From contig JAGCEE010000242.1 in assembly GCA_017650795.1 (NCBI GenBank), positions 1 through 9,076 on the forward strand: 9,076 nt of DNA, in the 5' to 3' direction. Below the pieces are notes generated by a model that saw nothing but the letters and a program-made list of their open reading frames with translations, did not search any database and was not told where the DNA came from. This DNA is from Clostridia bacterium (GTDB lineage Bacteria; Bacillota; Clostridia; Christensenellales; UBA1242). The position numbers and the translations under genes were made by a program. Of the stretch, positions 1 to 5,779 are shown piece by piece. Positions within the stretch are counted from its first letter, which is position 1. The number at the start of each line of letters is the position of its first letter.

Positions 1-846
1 AATGCAGTAGTTAAACCAGATACAGACAAATATGCTAGTTTAAATTACTTTTTAAACACAATAGATACAATGCAAATCAAGATGTGGTGTGCATATATTG
101 ATATTTGTGTTGATTTGCTTTTAGTTAAAGATTTAATATTACAAGAATCAAAAGTATACGCTGCAAATGAATATAAAAAAGAATTAAAATCAATACAAGA
201 TTATTTAAGTATTGAATATGATATGTCATTAATTCATCTACCTTATGGACAAAGAGTTATAAGTTCATTGCTTTTATATGCATTCACTGATGTTAATAGA
301 AAAAGCGACTATATTTTAAACTCTAGTGAAAATACAATTAAAAATTTTTCATATAAAGTGAAAAAATTATCTAAAGCATATAATTTAAATGTTAACAACA
401 TGTTCCACATAATCATGGATGAATCTATGAATCAAAGTATTAAAACAGATGCAGGTTCAAGTTATGAAAGCAGAGTTGCTCAATCTATTGCTCCTTTAGT
501 TCAAAAATTAAATGGACATTCACACGATTCTAAAATTCCTTCTGTTGAGTATGATAATACGTTTATTTATAACAATAAATTGTGTGGTATCAGTGCAAAA
601 AGAACTTTAAGAGAAAGATATAAACAAAATCTTGAAGATGTTGATTTATTAGATGTTGATTATATGTTTTTGATAACACTTGGAACAGATTTAAATGAAG
701 AAAAACTGAATAATATCATGCAGAAGAAAGGCACATATGTTATTGTTAGTCAAGAAGAATATGACACAATGGCATTTTTGAATAAGTCTTCCAGAGTAAT
801 ATCATCAAGAAATATACAAACCGCATTTAAAAATATTATAAAATAA
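1..846 (+). CDS. Probable type II restriction endonuclease, EcoRII C-terminal-like (5' end outside window)
   Basis: The frame is open from base 1, so the gene is cut by the window edge. The first visible ATG (70) has no convincing Shine-Dalgarno and is probably internal. 281 residues are visible. The C-terminal part has the layout I know from the EcoRII catalytic domain: a Glu in GSSYES (near 466), an Asp in VEYDNTF (near 553), then SAKRTLRERYKQ with the Lys codon at 598-600, followed by a hydrophobic strand LITLGTDLNEEKL. In that PD-(D/E)XK family the enzyme cuts unmethylated DNA at a short specific site and is paired with a cytosine methyltransferase, which may lie just upstream. The N-terminal visible part is helical and unrecognised. 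Convergent with the next gene, sharing a terminator. Motif order and spacing are seen; the family call is from memory; site specificity is unknown. Another PD-(D/E)XK nuclease family is the main alternative. Confidence 0.7.
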   Translation, partial: NAVVKPDTDKYASLNYFLNTIDTMQIKMWCAYIDICVDLLLVKDLILQESKVYAANEYKKELKSIQDYLSIEYDMSLIHLPYGQRVISSLLLYAFTDVNRKSDYILNSSENTIKNFSYKVKKLSKAYNLNVNNMFHIIMDESMNQSIKTDAGSSYESRVAQSIAPLVQKLNGHSHDSKIPSVEYDNTFIYNNKLCGISAKRTLRERYKQNLEDVDLLDVDYMFLITLGTDLNEEKLNNIMQKKGTYVIVSQEEYDTMAFLNKSSRVISSRNIQTAFKNIIK

Positions 847-848
847 AC

Positions 849-880
849 AATGAAGCCAAATAATGACTTCATTATTTTTT
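849..880. terminator. Bidirectional intrinsic terminator between convergent genes
   Basis: Arms AATGAAG (849-855) and CTTCATT (867-873) form a 7-bp stem with an 11-nt loop, followed on the + strand by TTTTTT (875-880). Read on the minus strand, the stem is followed by a T-rich stretch. The stop codon of the minus-strand gene (872-874) overlaps the right arm, and the + gene stops at 846, so one compact element can end both transcripts. The stem is AT-rich and modest in strength. Confidence 0.65.
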
Positions 881-1780
881 ATTTAATATATTTATTACAT
901 CTTCTAATTTATCTTTATCTTTAAGTATCTCTAAATGTGGAATTTCAAATATATCAAAGAAACCAATTTCTTTTAATCTTTCAATTTGTTCGAATGTATG
1001 TTTATTTGCTTCACACCACATGTTTAAATCAAATAATACATTTGTTTTTATACAAAAATCTTGTCTATTTTGTAGACCTTCATATGAATTGATTCCATTG
1101 TCTACTATTGTTGCGTATCGTTGTTTTTCTGTGTCCGACATTGTTTTAATATCATCAATGCTATGTAAAGGGTATCGTTCTACAACTTTATCATAATCAT
1201 AACCAAACATCTTTGCATTTTTTCGGTCTTGTTCTTCGGTATCAAATTCCTTAAAAACATGCTTTCCTTCTTCTGAAAGTTGATAAGAATGAAATGTCGA
1301 ATTTGGGTATTTAATTTTATTTGCATCTGTTTCTAATGTCGCATTTATTCTATTTACCAATCTAAACAATTCTTTATCGTGTGGCACGAAATCAATAGTT
1401 ATAATGCCTGGCAACACTTCGGCACATACCTCTTTTACATGAATCAATTCATTCTTTTTATCTAGAATTTCTTCTTCTAAAGTATTATATACTCTTGGCT
1501 TATAGTCATCATCTTTATGTGCTGACTTCTTATTTCTTTCATAATAAATTCTATCTATAATTTTATCAATTTGCCTTATGTTTTTCCTTTTAGCAGTGGT
1601 ATTGAATAACTCATCCAATACATTTACTAAATTGATATAAAATACTTGTCTTAATTTATCAGTTCTTTCTCTTAAATCTAAATTTGACAATTCCAAAATA
1701 TTTTTTGAAATATATAAAAAGCTATCAATACACTTTTTAGCCGTTATTAAAAAATGTGCGTTTTCCCATTTATTCTTCAT
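872..1780 (-). CDS. Unrecognised 302-residue protein with a HEPN-like RNKKSAH motif
   Basis: I do not recognise this protein as a named family. It is soluble, with no signal peptide or membrane segment, largely helical and rich in Lys, Asp and Glu. The N-terminal ~90 residues are predicted helical and end in YYERNKKSAHKDDD, where R82-N83 and H88 fit the Rx4-6H motif of HEPN domains (Arg followed by a polar residue, then His). HEPN proteins are often RNases in toxin-antitoxin, abortive-infection and other defence systems, but the motif alone does not prove this. The C-terminal ~200 residues (for example GYDYDKVVERYPL, NGINSYEGLQNRQ) match nothing I know. Start ATG at 1780 is supported by an AAGGA-type site about 8 nt upstream and a promoter with an extended -10. 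It converges on a probable restriction enzyme gene, which suggests a defence locus; that is inference. Confidence 0.75.
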   Translation of the reverse strand: MKNKWENAHFLITAKKCIDSFLYISKNILELSNLDLRERTDKLRQVFYINLVNVLDELFNTTAKRKNIRQIDKIIDRIYYERNKKSAHKDDDYKPRVYNTLEEEILDKKNELIHVKEVCAEVLPGIITIDFVPHDKELFRLVNRINATLETDANKIKYPNSTFHSYQLSEEGKHVFKEFDTEEQDRKNAKMFGYDYDKVVERYPLHSIDDIKTMSDTEKQRYATIVDNGINSYEGLQNRQDFCIKTNVLFDLNMWCEANKHTFEQIERLKEIGFFDIFEIPHLEILKDKDKLEDVINILNKK

Positions 1781-1814
1781 AGTTTGTTTCCTTTTTTATT
1801 GTTTGTATAGAAAT

Positions 1815-1843
1815 ATTATAGCATAAATCAGACAATCTTTGTA
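1815..1843 (-). promoter_or_regulatory. Sigma-A-type promoter with extended -10 for the minus-strand HEPN-like gene
   Basis: On the minus strand a perfect TATAAT (1820-1815) is preceded by TGC (1823-1821), making an extended -10 box. With a 17-nt spacer the -35 is TACAAA (1843-1838), a weak match, which the TG extension would offset. The predicted start near 1808 gives a leader of about 28 nt ahead of the ATG at 1780. Confidence 0.6.
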
Positions 1844-1844
1844 T

Positions 1845-1882
1845 AAAAAAATATGCAAAGAATAATCTCTGCATATTTTTTT
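1845..1882. terminator. Perfect 13-bp A/T-flanked hairpin, bidirectional terminator-like
   Basis: Positions 1845-1857 (seven A then TATGCA) pair perfectly with 1870-1882 (TGCATA then seven T), with a 12-nt loop whose AG/CT bases can pair further. A-tract, hairpin and T-tract together look like a bidirectional intrinsic terminator. It lies between two divergent genes, where no transcript obviously needs ending. It could insulate sleB from antisense transcription, or be left from an earlier neighbour of sleB. Confidence 0.6.
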
Positions 1883-1925
1883 GCAAGTTTCAAAAGTCTT
1901 TAACATTTGTTTTTGGTTTTTTTTT

Positions 1926-1953
1926 GTATATTTTTATTTTTTTGCACATACTA
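1926..1953 (+). promoter_or_regulatory. Candidate sigma-G (forespore) promoter for sleB
   Basis: CATACTA (1947-1953) fits the sigma-G -10 pattern CATnnTA, and GTATA (1926-1930) fits the -35 pattern GHATR as I remember them. The spacer is 16 nt, slightly shorter than the usual 17-18. Initiation near 1960 would give a very short leader directly before AAGGAG (1965-1970). In Bacillus, sleB is transcribed by sigma-G, which supports the reading, but the surrounding T-rich DNA makes chance matches easier. Confidence 0.45.
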
Positions 1954-1975
1954 CATCTAACTTTAAGGAGATTGT

Positions 1976-2665
1976 ATGAAAGTGCAGGAAACAAAAAAAA
2001 TAAAAAGATTTAATAGAGTTTTTGCTGCGTTTTTGATTGTTGTTTTTGCCTTTGTTCTGGGCGGAACACTTTATGCTGTTAATTATCAATCAAACACTTC
2101 GGTGGTTGAGGTAGCCACCACATCAGAAAACAAACAGGTTCAGCAAAGATTAAAAGAACTTGGCTATTATAAGGGGGCAATTGATGGTATTTTTGGACCA
2201 AAAACTCTTGCAGCAGTAAAAAACTTTCAGCGTGACTATGGGCTTGTTGTAGACGGGATTGTGGGCAAAAAGACGCTCGCCGCACTCGGGCTTGGAACAA
2301 CCTCAAAATATTCTTCGTCTGATGTTTATCTTCTTGCAAAGTGTGTTTATGCAGAGTCTAGGGGTGAGCCATATGCAGGACAGGTTGCAGTTGCAGCAGT
2401 AATTTTAAATAGAGTAAAAAATCCAAACTTTCCAAATACAATATCAGGGGTAGTTTATCAGCCATGGGCATTTACTGCGGTGAGCGATGGACAAATAAAT
2501 TTAGAGCCAAATCAAACTGCATATAATGCGGCAAAAGATGCCATGAACGGTTGGGACCCAACATATGGCTGTATATATTATTATAATCCAGCAACTGCAA
2601 CATCTAAGTGGATATTTAGTAGGCAGGTTGTCGTGACGATAGGTAAGCATGTCTTTGCGATATAG
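1976..2665 (+). CDS. sleB: Spore cortex-lytic enzyme SleB
   Basis: SleB is a lytic transglycosylase made in the forespore. It cleaves muramic-lactam-containing cortex peptidoglycan when the spore germinates. The 229 residues show an N-terminal basic stretch and hydrophobic segment (about 13-35; export signal), a PG_binding_1 domain (about 53-106, with VQQRLKELGYY and DGIFGPKT), and a Hydrolase_2 domain (about 115-229). The latter holds YAESRGEP, whose E127 is the expected catalytic Glu, then VAAVILNRVKNPNFPNTISGVVYQ and the Trp/Tyr-rich C-terminus. Length and domain order are normal for the family. The ATG at 1976 follows AAGGAG by 5 nt. It stands upstream of ypeB, its usual partner, though 277 bp away. 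CwlJ-type hydrolases share the catalytic domain but lack the peptidoglycan-binding domain. Confidence 0.95.
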   Translation: MKVQETKKIKRFNRVFAAFLIVVFAFVLGGTLYAVNYQSNTSVVEVATTSENKQVQQRLKELGYYKGAIDGIFGPKTLAAVKNFQRDYGLVVDGIVGKKTLAALGLGTTSKYSSSDVYLLAKCVYAESRGEPYAGQVAVAAVILNRVKNPNFPNTISGVVYQPWAFTAVSDGQINLEPNQTAYNAAKDAMNGWDPTYGCIYYYNPATATSKWIFSRQVVVTIGKHVFAI

Positions 2666-2942
2666 TGGGAATAAATGACGAATAATGAATAATGAAAGTG
2701 GTGGAATATTCAGTAAATAAAAATTAGTTAAGGGTTTTAATAAATGGTGAATTGTTGGCTGTGAGTGGTTAATAACAACCGAAAAGCACAACAAATAATG
2801 AGCGTTAAAAAATAATAAAAATTTTTAATTTAAAAAAAAATAAAAACCAATAATTACATTACTAACAATATTAAAAAAATAATAAAAACCTTTTTATTTA
2901 AAGACATTTCATAAACTAATAAAAATTAAAAAAGGAGAGATG
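2666..2942. other. AT-rich non-coding spacer between sleB and ypeB
   Basis: This 277-nt gap has no credible ORF and no strong terminator. It contains GAATAATGAATAATGAAA-type short repeats (about 2679-2697), an AT-only inverted repeat around 2881-2899, and two copies of an AAATAAAAACC-like string. I could not find a convincing sigma-A or sigma-G promoter. sleB and ypeB are commonly adjacent in one operon, so the long spacer is unusual. Confidence 0.5.
2932..2937 (+). promoter_or_regulatory. Ribosome binding site that decides the ypeB start
   Basis: AAGGAG lies only 2 nt before the first ATG (2940) but 5 nt before the next in-frame ATG (2943). The sleB and fusA sites here also use 5 nt, so 2943 is the more likely start. 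Confidence 0.7.
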
Positions 2943-4301
2943 ATGAAAAAACAAATAAATTATAAAAAAGCCAATTTTTGGCTTGCTGTGGCATTAATAG
3001 TTGTTAGTATGGCACTAATAGTTGTTGGTGTGCTCTTTATATCAAACATTTCAAAAGTAAGCACCATGGCAAGCACAATAGAAAATGTATATCAAAGGAA
3101 TTTTTACGACCTTGTTGATAATGTAAATAATGCCGAAGTAAAACTATCAAAAGTGCTTGCATCGGATTATGATTCATATACAAAAAAAATGCTTGGCGAA
3201 ATTAGTAAAAATGCTTCATCTGCAAGTTATAATTTAAGCAATTTGCCAATTTCTCTTAATGGCTTAGATGAAACCAAAAAATTCATAAATCAGGTAAGTG
3301 GATATGTGGACAGCCTTGCGGACAAATTGGATAAGGGACAAAACTTAACCGAAGCCGAAAAAGATGAACTATTAGAAATATATAACAGCATGTTGGTTTT
3401 AAAACAAAACTTGGGTAAATTTAACGATGATATTATGAAAGATGGCTATAATATTTTTAAAAATGGAAATCTTTTAGGTGCAGATTACAATGGCTTTACA
3501 AAATCAATACAAGGCATTAAAGTTAGTGATGTGGAATATCCTACCATGATATACGATGGACCATTTGCCGATGGTCAATATGATAAGAAAGTAAAAGGGC
3601 TTAATGGAGAACTTGTAGATGTTGCATTTGCAAAAGACAAGATTAAACAAATATATAAAACCGTGACAGAAAAAGATATAAAATACATTACAGAAACAAA
3701 AGGAAAATTCCAAACTTTTGATTTTTCTGTAAACCTTTACGACAATATAACGGCATATATACAAATAACCAAAACTGGTGGGCATTTATTAACTGTTAGC
3801 GGTTATGGAGATGATAATAATAAAAACATTACACTATCAGATGCTATGGGTATGGTTAGAGAACTTATAAAAAGCGAAACAAACATGGAATTTGATTGTG
3901 TTTGGAGCGATGTTGTTGGTTCAGATGCTTACTTAAATTTTGCGCCAGTTTTAAAGGGTGTTGTAATGTATCCAGATTTAATTAAGGCAAAGGTTGACTT
4001 GGCGTCTGGAATAATGACCGGCTATTCTGCTTCATCGTATTACACAAACCATACACCAAGGCAGCTCGTGACAGCGACATTTAGCAAAGAAAATGCCGAT
4101 AAAAAAGTGCCAGCAGGCTACGATGTGTTAATGTCTAGGCTTTGTATTGCGCCATTAGACTATGGTCAAGAAAAACTGTGCTACGAATACAAATGCACAC
4201 AAAACGATAGCACATACTACATTTATATAAATGCCAATACCGGCATAACAGAAAACATTTTAAAAGTTATTGAAACAAGCGATGGTAATAAACTAATGTA
4301 A
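2943..4301 (+). CDS. ypeB: Germination protein YpeB
   Basis: YpeB is a spore inner-membrane-associated protein needed for SleB to accumulate and stay stable in the dormant spore; it is degraded at germination. The 452 residues begin with one membrane anchor (about 11-34, WLAVALIVVSMALIVVGVLF), followed by a long helical region (about 40-170) and a C-terminal half of PepSY-like alpha/beta repeats. The segment EYPTMIYDGPFADG (about 198-211) is a YpeB signature as I know the family, and the length is typical. The start is taken at the second of two consecutive Met codons because of ribosome-binding-site spacing; starting at 2940 adds one residue. Downstream are a hairpin and a strong terminator, so transcription of the germination block ends here. 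Confidence 0.93.
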   Translation: MKKQINYKKANFWLAVALIVVSMALIVVGVLFISNISKVSTMASTIENVYQRNFYDLVDNVNNAEVKLSKVLASDYDSYTKKMLGEISKNASSASYNLSNLPISLNGLDETKKFINQVSGYVDSLADKLDKGQNLTEAEKDELLEIYNSMLVLKQNLGKFNDDIMKDGYNIFKNGNLLGADYNGFTKSIQGIKVSDVEYPTMIYDGPFADGQYDKKVKGLNGELVDVAFAKDKIKQIYKTVTEKDIKYITETKGKFQTFDFSVNLYDNITAYIQITKTGGHLLTVSGYGDDNNKNITLSDAMGMVRELIKSETNMEFDCVWSDVVGSDAYLNFAPVLKGVVMYPDLIKAKVDLASGIMTGYSASSYYTNHTPRQLVTATFSKENADKKVPAGYDVLMSRLCIAPLDYGQEKLCYEYKCTQNDSTYYIYINANTGITENILKVIETSDGNKLM

Positions 4302-4333
4302 GAACAATGCCTGAACTTGCTTGCATTGTTCTT
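4300..4333 (+). repeat. 11-bp perfect inverted repeat at the end of ypeB
   Basis: AAGAACAATGC (4300-4310) pairs with GCATTGTTCTT (4323-4333) around a 12-nt loop. The left arm begins inside the ypeB stop codon. No T-run follows, so it is not a classical terminator. It may protect the 3' end of the ypeB mRNA or cause pausing ahead of the terminator 55 nt downstream. Confidence 0.6.
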
Positions 4334-4384
4334 GCGTTCCTAGAAAAAACACAAGTATTCGCTCATGTTATTCTTGCGTACCTA
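4329..4384 (+). repeat. Pair of 14-nt direct repeats (TTCTTGCGTwCCTA) 42 nt apart
   Basis: TTCTTGCGTTCCTA (4329-4342) and TTCTTGCGTACCTA (4371-4384) differ at one base, and both are followed by A-rich DNA. The first overlaps the right arm of the hairpin after ypeB; the second runs into the terminator at 4388. A shorter echo, TGCGTAC, occurs at 5797-5803 near the other repeat region. Function unknown. Confidence 0.55.
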
Positions 4385-4387
4385 AAT

Positions 4388-4413
4388 AAAAGGCTCGGTA
4401 TCGAGCTTTTTTT
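4388..4413 (+). terminator. Intrinsic terminator after ypeB
   Basis: GCTCG (4393-4397) and CGAGC (4402-4406) form a GC-rich stem with a GTAT tetraloop, extended by a G-T wobble and A-T pairs and followed by seven T (4407-4413). This is a strong Rho-independent terminator for the ypeB transcript. Its left arm contains AAGGCTCGG, a 9-mer that recurs in inverted orientation in the repeats downstream of rpsG. Confidence 0.9.
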
Positions 4414-4459
4414 GTAAATATATTTATATATTTATTATTTATTTTTTATTTAATTAACC

Positions 4460-4488
4460 TTGACATATTGTTTGTATTATGATACAAT
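4460..4488 (+). promoter_or_regulatory. Strong sigma-A promoter of the str operon
   Basis: TTGACA (4460-4465) is a perfect -35. A 17-nt spacer leads to TACAAT (4483-4488), preceded by TGA (4480-4482), which makes an extended -10. The predicted start near 4495 leaves a leader of about 312 nt before rpsL. The -10 box is also part of the left arm of a terminator hairpin. Confidence 0.88.
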
Positions 4489-4521
4489 CGCCCAGTATCC
4501 TTATGGGCGCATTGTTTTTTT
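4484..4521 (+). terminator. Intrinsic terminator overlapping the rpsL promoter
   Basis: ACAAT-CGCCCA (4484-4494) pairs with TGGGCG-C-ATTGT (4504-4515) with one bulged C and a 9-nt loop; T7 follows at 4515-4521. The left arm includes most of the -10 box, so RNA started at about 4495 lacks it and would escape, while read-through from ypeB would be stopped. Confidence 0.75.
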
Positions 4522-4806
4522 GTGGGCTTTTTAAGGGTTCTAGGGCAGGGTTTAGTTGCATGAGGCTTTGCCCAAAATAGCACTAGCACAGGTGAGGTAA
4601 ACCTAAATCACCGAATAAGATAAGGTCATTTAATGTTTAGTCTACAATGCAGGGCGATAATGACTTTGTATGTAACTTTTGCCAAGGGCGTATGCCTTGT
4701 TTGTTAGGGCAAAAAGGTGTGCTACTGTTTTAATTGCAAAAATAGTTGGAATAATGCCAAAGGTTAGGTAGTTTCCACAAAAAATCTAATCAAAAGGAGA
4801 AAAAGA
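4495..4806 (+). ncRNA. Candidate structured leader RNA of rpsL
   Basis: This 312-nt stretch has no gene. Pairings I can draw: an upstream hairpin GGGCA/TGCCC (4543-4547 with 4569-4573); closing stem P1 TAGCACA/TGTGCTA (4584-4590 with 4718-4724, 7 bp); P2 GGTG-AGGT/ACCT-CACC (4591-4612); P3 (4620-4630 with 4659-4669, 11 bp including two wobbles); P4 TTTTGCC/GGCAAAA (4677-4683 with 4708-4714) with an inner GGC-GTAT-GCC hairpin. P2, P3 and P4 follow each other inside P1 with short linkers, giving a four-way junction. TTTGCCC (4567-4573) can also pair with GGGCAAA (4707-4713), which would break both the first hairpin and P4. No terminator precedes rpsL, so it is read as a leader. I do not recognise a known riboswitch or ribosomal-protein leader in it. 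Confidence 0.5.
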
Positions 4807-5181
4807 ATGCCTACCATCAATCAGTTGGTTAATAAGGGTCGTAAGACTTTTGACAAAAAAAGCAAGGCACCACTTTTGGAGGAATGCCCTCAAAAAAGAG
4901 GTGTTTGCCTAAACGTTAAAACAACCACACCTAAAAAACCGAACTCTGCACTAAGAAAAGTTGCCAGAGTTAAACTTTCAAATGGAACAGAAGGTACTTG
5001 CTACATTCCTGGAATCGGACACAATTTGCAAGAACACAGCGTTGTTCTTGTTCGTGGCGGAAGAGTAAAGGATTTGCCAGGTGTTAGATATCACATTGTT
5101 CGTGGAACACTTGATACTGCCGGCGTTGCAAAGAGAAACCAATCTCGTTCTAAATACGGCGCGAAAAAGCCTAAAAACTAA
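4807..5181 (+). CDS. rpsL: 30S ribosomal protein S12
   Basis: S12 sits at the decoding centre of the 30S subunit and controls accuracy and translocation. The 124 residues are full length for the short bacterial form. Hallmarks are MPTINQLV, CPQKRGVC (27-34), TTTPKKPNSALRK (39-51), HNLQEHSVVLVRGGRVKDLPGVRYH and the SRSKYGAKKPK tail. The lysines where streptomycin-resistance changes arise (K43 and K88, counting Met) are wild type, and the Asp methylthiolated in other bacteria (D89) is present. One oddity is GIGHNL at 69-74, where most S12 have GEGHNL. AGGAG lies 7 nt before the ATG. First gene of the str operon, with its own strong promoter; rpoC is not upstream. Confidence 0.98.
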   Translation: MPTINQLVNKGRKTFDKKSKAPLLEECPQKRGVCLNVKTTTPKKPNSALRKVARVKLSNGTEGTCYIPGIGHNLQEHSVVLVRGGRVKDLPGVRYHIVRGTLDTAGVAKRNQSRSKYGAKKPKN

Positions 5182-5305
5182 TTCGTAAAAAAACAAATTA
5201 ACGAATACTGAATGACTAAAAACAAATAATTTATGGCTTTTTAAATATAAGGTTATATTCTTATTAGTTGTTTAGTTGCTAAAATTTTTAAAAGGAGAGA
5301 ATAAC
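5182..5305 (+). other. rpsL-rpsG spacer with weak hairpin
   Basis: A 124-nt AT-rich spacer. ATTCGT (5181-5186) can pair with ACGAAT (5201-5206), a 6-bp stem that begins at the last base of the rpsL stop. No T-run follows. In E. coli, S7 binds the rpsL-rpsG spacer to repress translation; I see no clear equivalent here beyond this stem. No promoter is evident. Confidence 0.35.
5293..5297 (+). promoter_or_regulatory. Ribosome binding site that decides the rpsG start
   Basis: AGGAG stands 8 nt before the ATG at 5306. An in-frame TTG at 5276 would place this site inside the gene and add ten residues not found in S7, so 5306 is the start. Confidence 0.9.
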
Positions 5306-5779
5306 ATGCCAAGAAGAAGAGGATCTTTTAAGCGCAACGTACTTCCAGATCCAAAGTATAAATCAACTTTGGTATCAAAACTTGTAAACCAAGTTATGTT
5401 TGATGGAAAAAAGAGTTTGGCTCAAAGTATTGTATATAGCGCTTTTGATATAGCTGAAAAGAAAACAGGTATAAATGCACTTGAACTCTTTACACAATCT
5501 GTTGAAAATGTTAAACCAGTTCTTGAAACTAAAGGTCGTAGAGTTGGTGGTGCAACATACCAAGTACCTATGGAAATTAGACCAGAGCGTCGTCAAACTC
5601 TTGCAATTCGTTGGATAGTAGATTTTGCTAGAAACAGAAATGGCGAGAGAAATATGGACGAAAAACTTGCTGGCGAACTTGTAGATGCTTACAACAATAC
5701 AGGTAATGCAATTAAGCGTAGAGATGAAATGCACAGAATGGCTGAGGCTAATAAGGCTTTTGCTCATTACAAATGGTAA
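5306..5779 (+). CDS. rpsG: 30S ribosomal protein S7
   Basis: S7 nucleates assembly of the 30S head by binding the 3' domain of 16S rRNA and contacts E-site tRNA. The 157 residues match the usual 156. Hallmarks: the MPRRR start, DPKYKSTLVSKLVNQVMFDGKKSLAQ (15-40), RRVGGATYQVP (78-88), IRPERRQTLAIRWIV and the C-terminal MAEANKAFAHYKW. Second gene of the str operon, 124 nt after rpsL. In E. coli S7 is the autogenous repressor of this operon; whether that holds here is unknown. Nothing is missing or truncated. Confidence 0.98.
   Translation: MPRRRGSFKRNVLPDPKYKSTLVSKLVNQVMFDGKKSLAQSIVYSAFDIAEKKTGINALELFTQSVENVKPVLETKGRRVGGATYQVPMEIRPERRQTLAIRWIVDFARNRNGERNMDEKLAGELVDAYNNTGNAIKRRDEMHRMAEANKAFAHYKW

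Noticed and set aside
70..72. ATG at 70 as the start of the restriction-enzyme gene
   Set aside because: The frame is open all the way to base 1 and no Shine-Dalgarno precedes 70; the gene most likely begins outside the window.
2501..2794. Minus-strand ORF over the 3' end of sleB
   Set aside because: It is antisense to a well-supported gene, has a low-complexity translation and no ribosome binding site.
2881..2899. AATAAAAA-CC-TTTTTATT as a terminator between sleB and ypeB
   Set aside because: The stem is made only of A-T pairs with a very small loop, and no separate T-run follows; too weak to call.
4633..4707. A 24-codon ORF (MFSLQC...) in the rpsL leader as a possible leader peptide
   Set aside because: Only a weak AAGG lies upstream, the ORF overlaps the P3 and P4 helices, and its composition shows no run of a regulatory amino acid. 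Kept only as a remote possibility.
4495..4806. The leader as tmRNA, RNase P RNA, SRP RNA or a T-box
   Set aside because: None of the conserved sequence blocks of these RNAs is present; for example there is no TGGNACCGCG-type T-box sequence and no terminator before rpsL.
5276..5305. A TTG start that would lengthen S7 by ten residues
   Set aside because: The extension covers the ribosome binding site of the ATG at 5306, and MPRRR is the normal S7 start.
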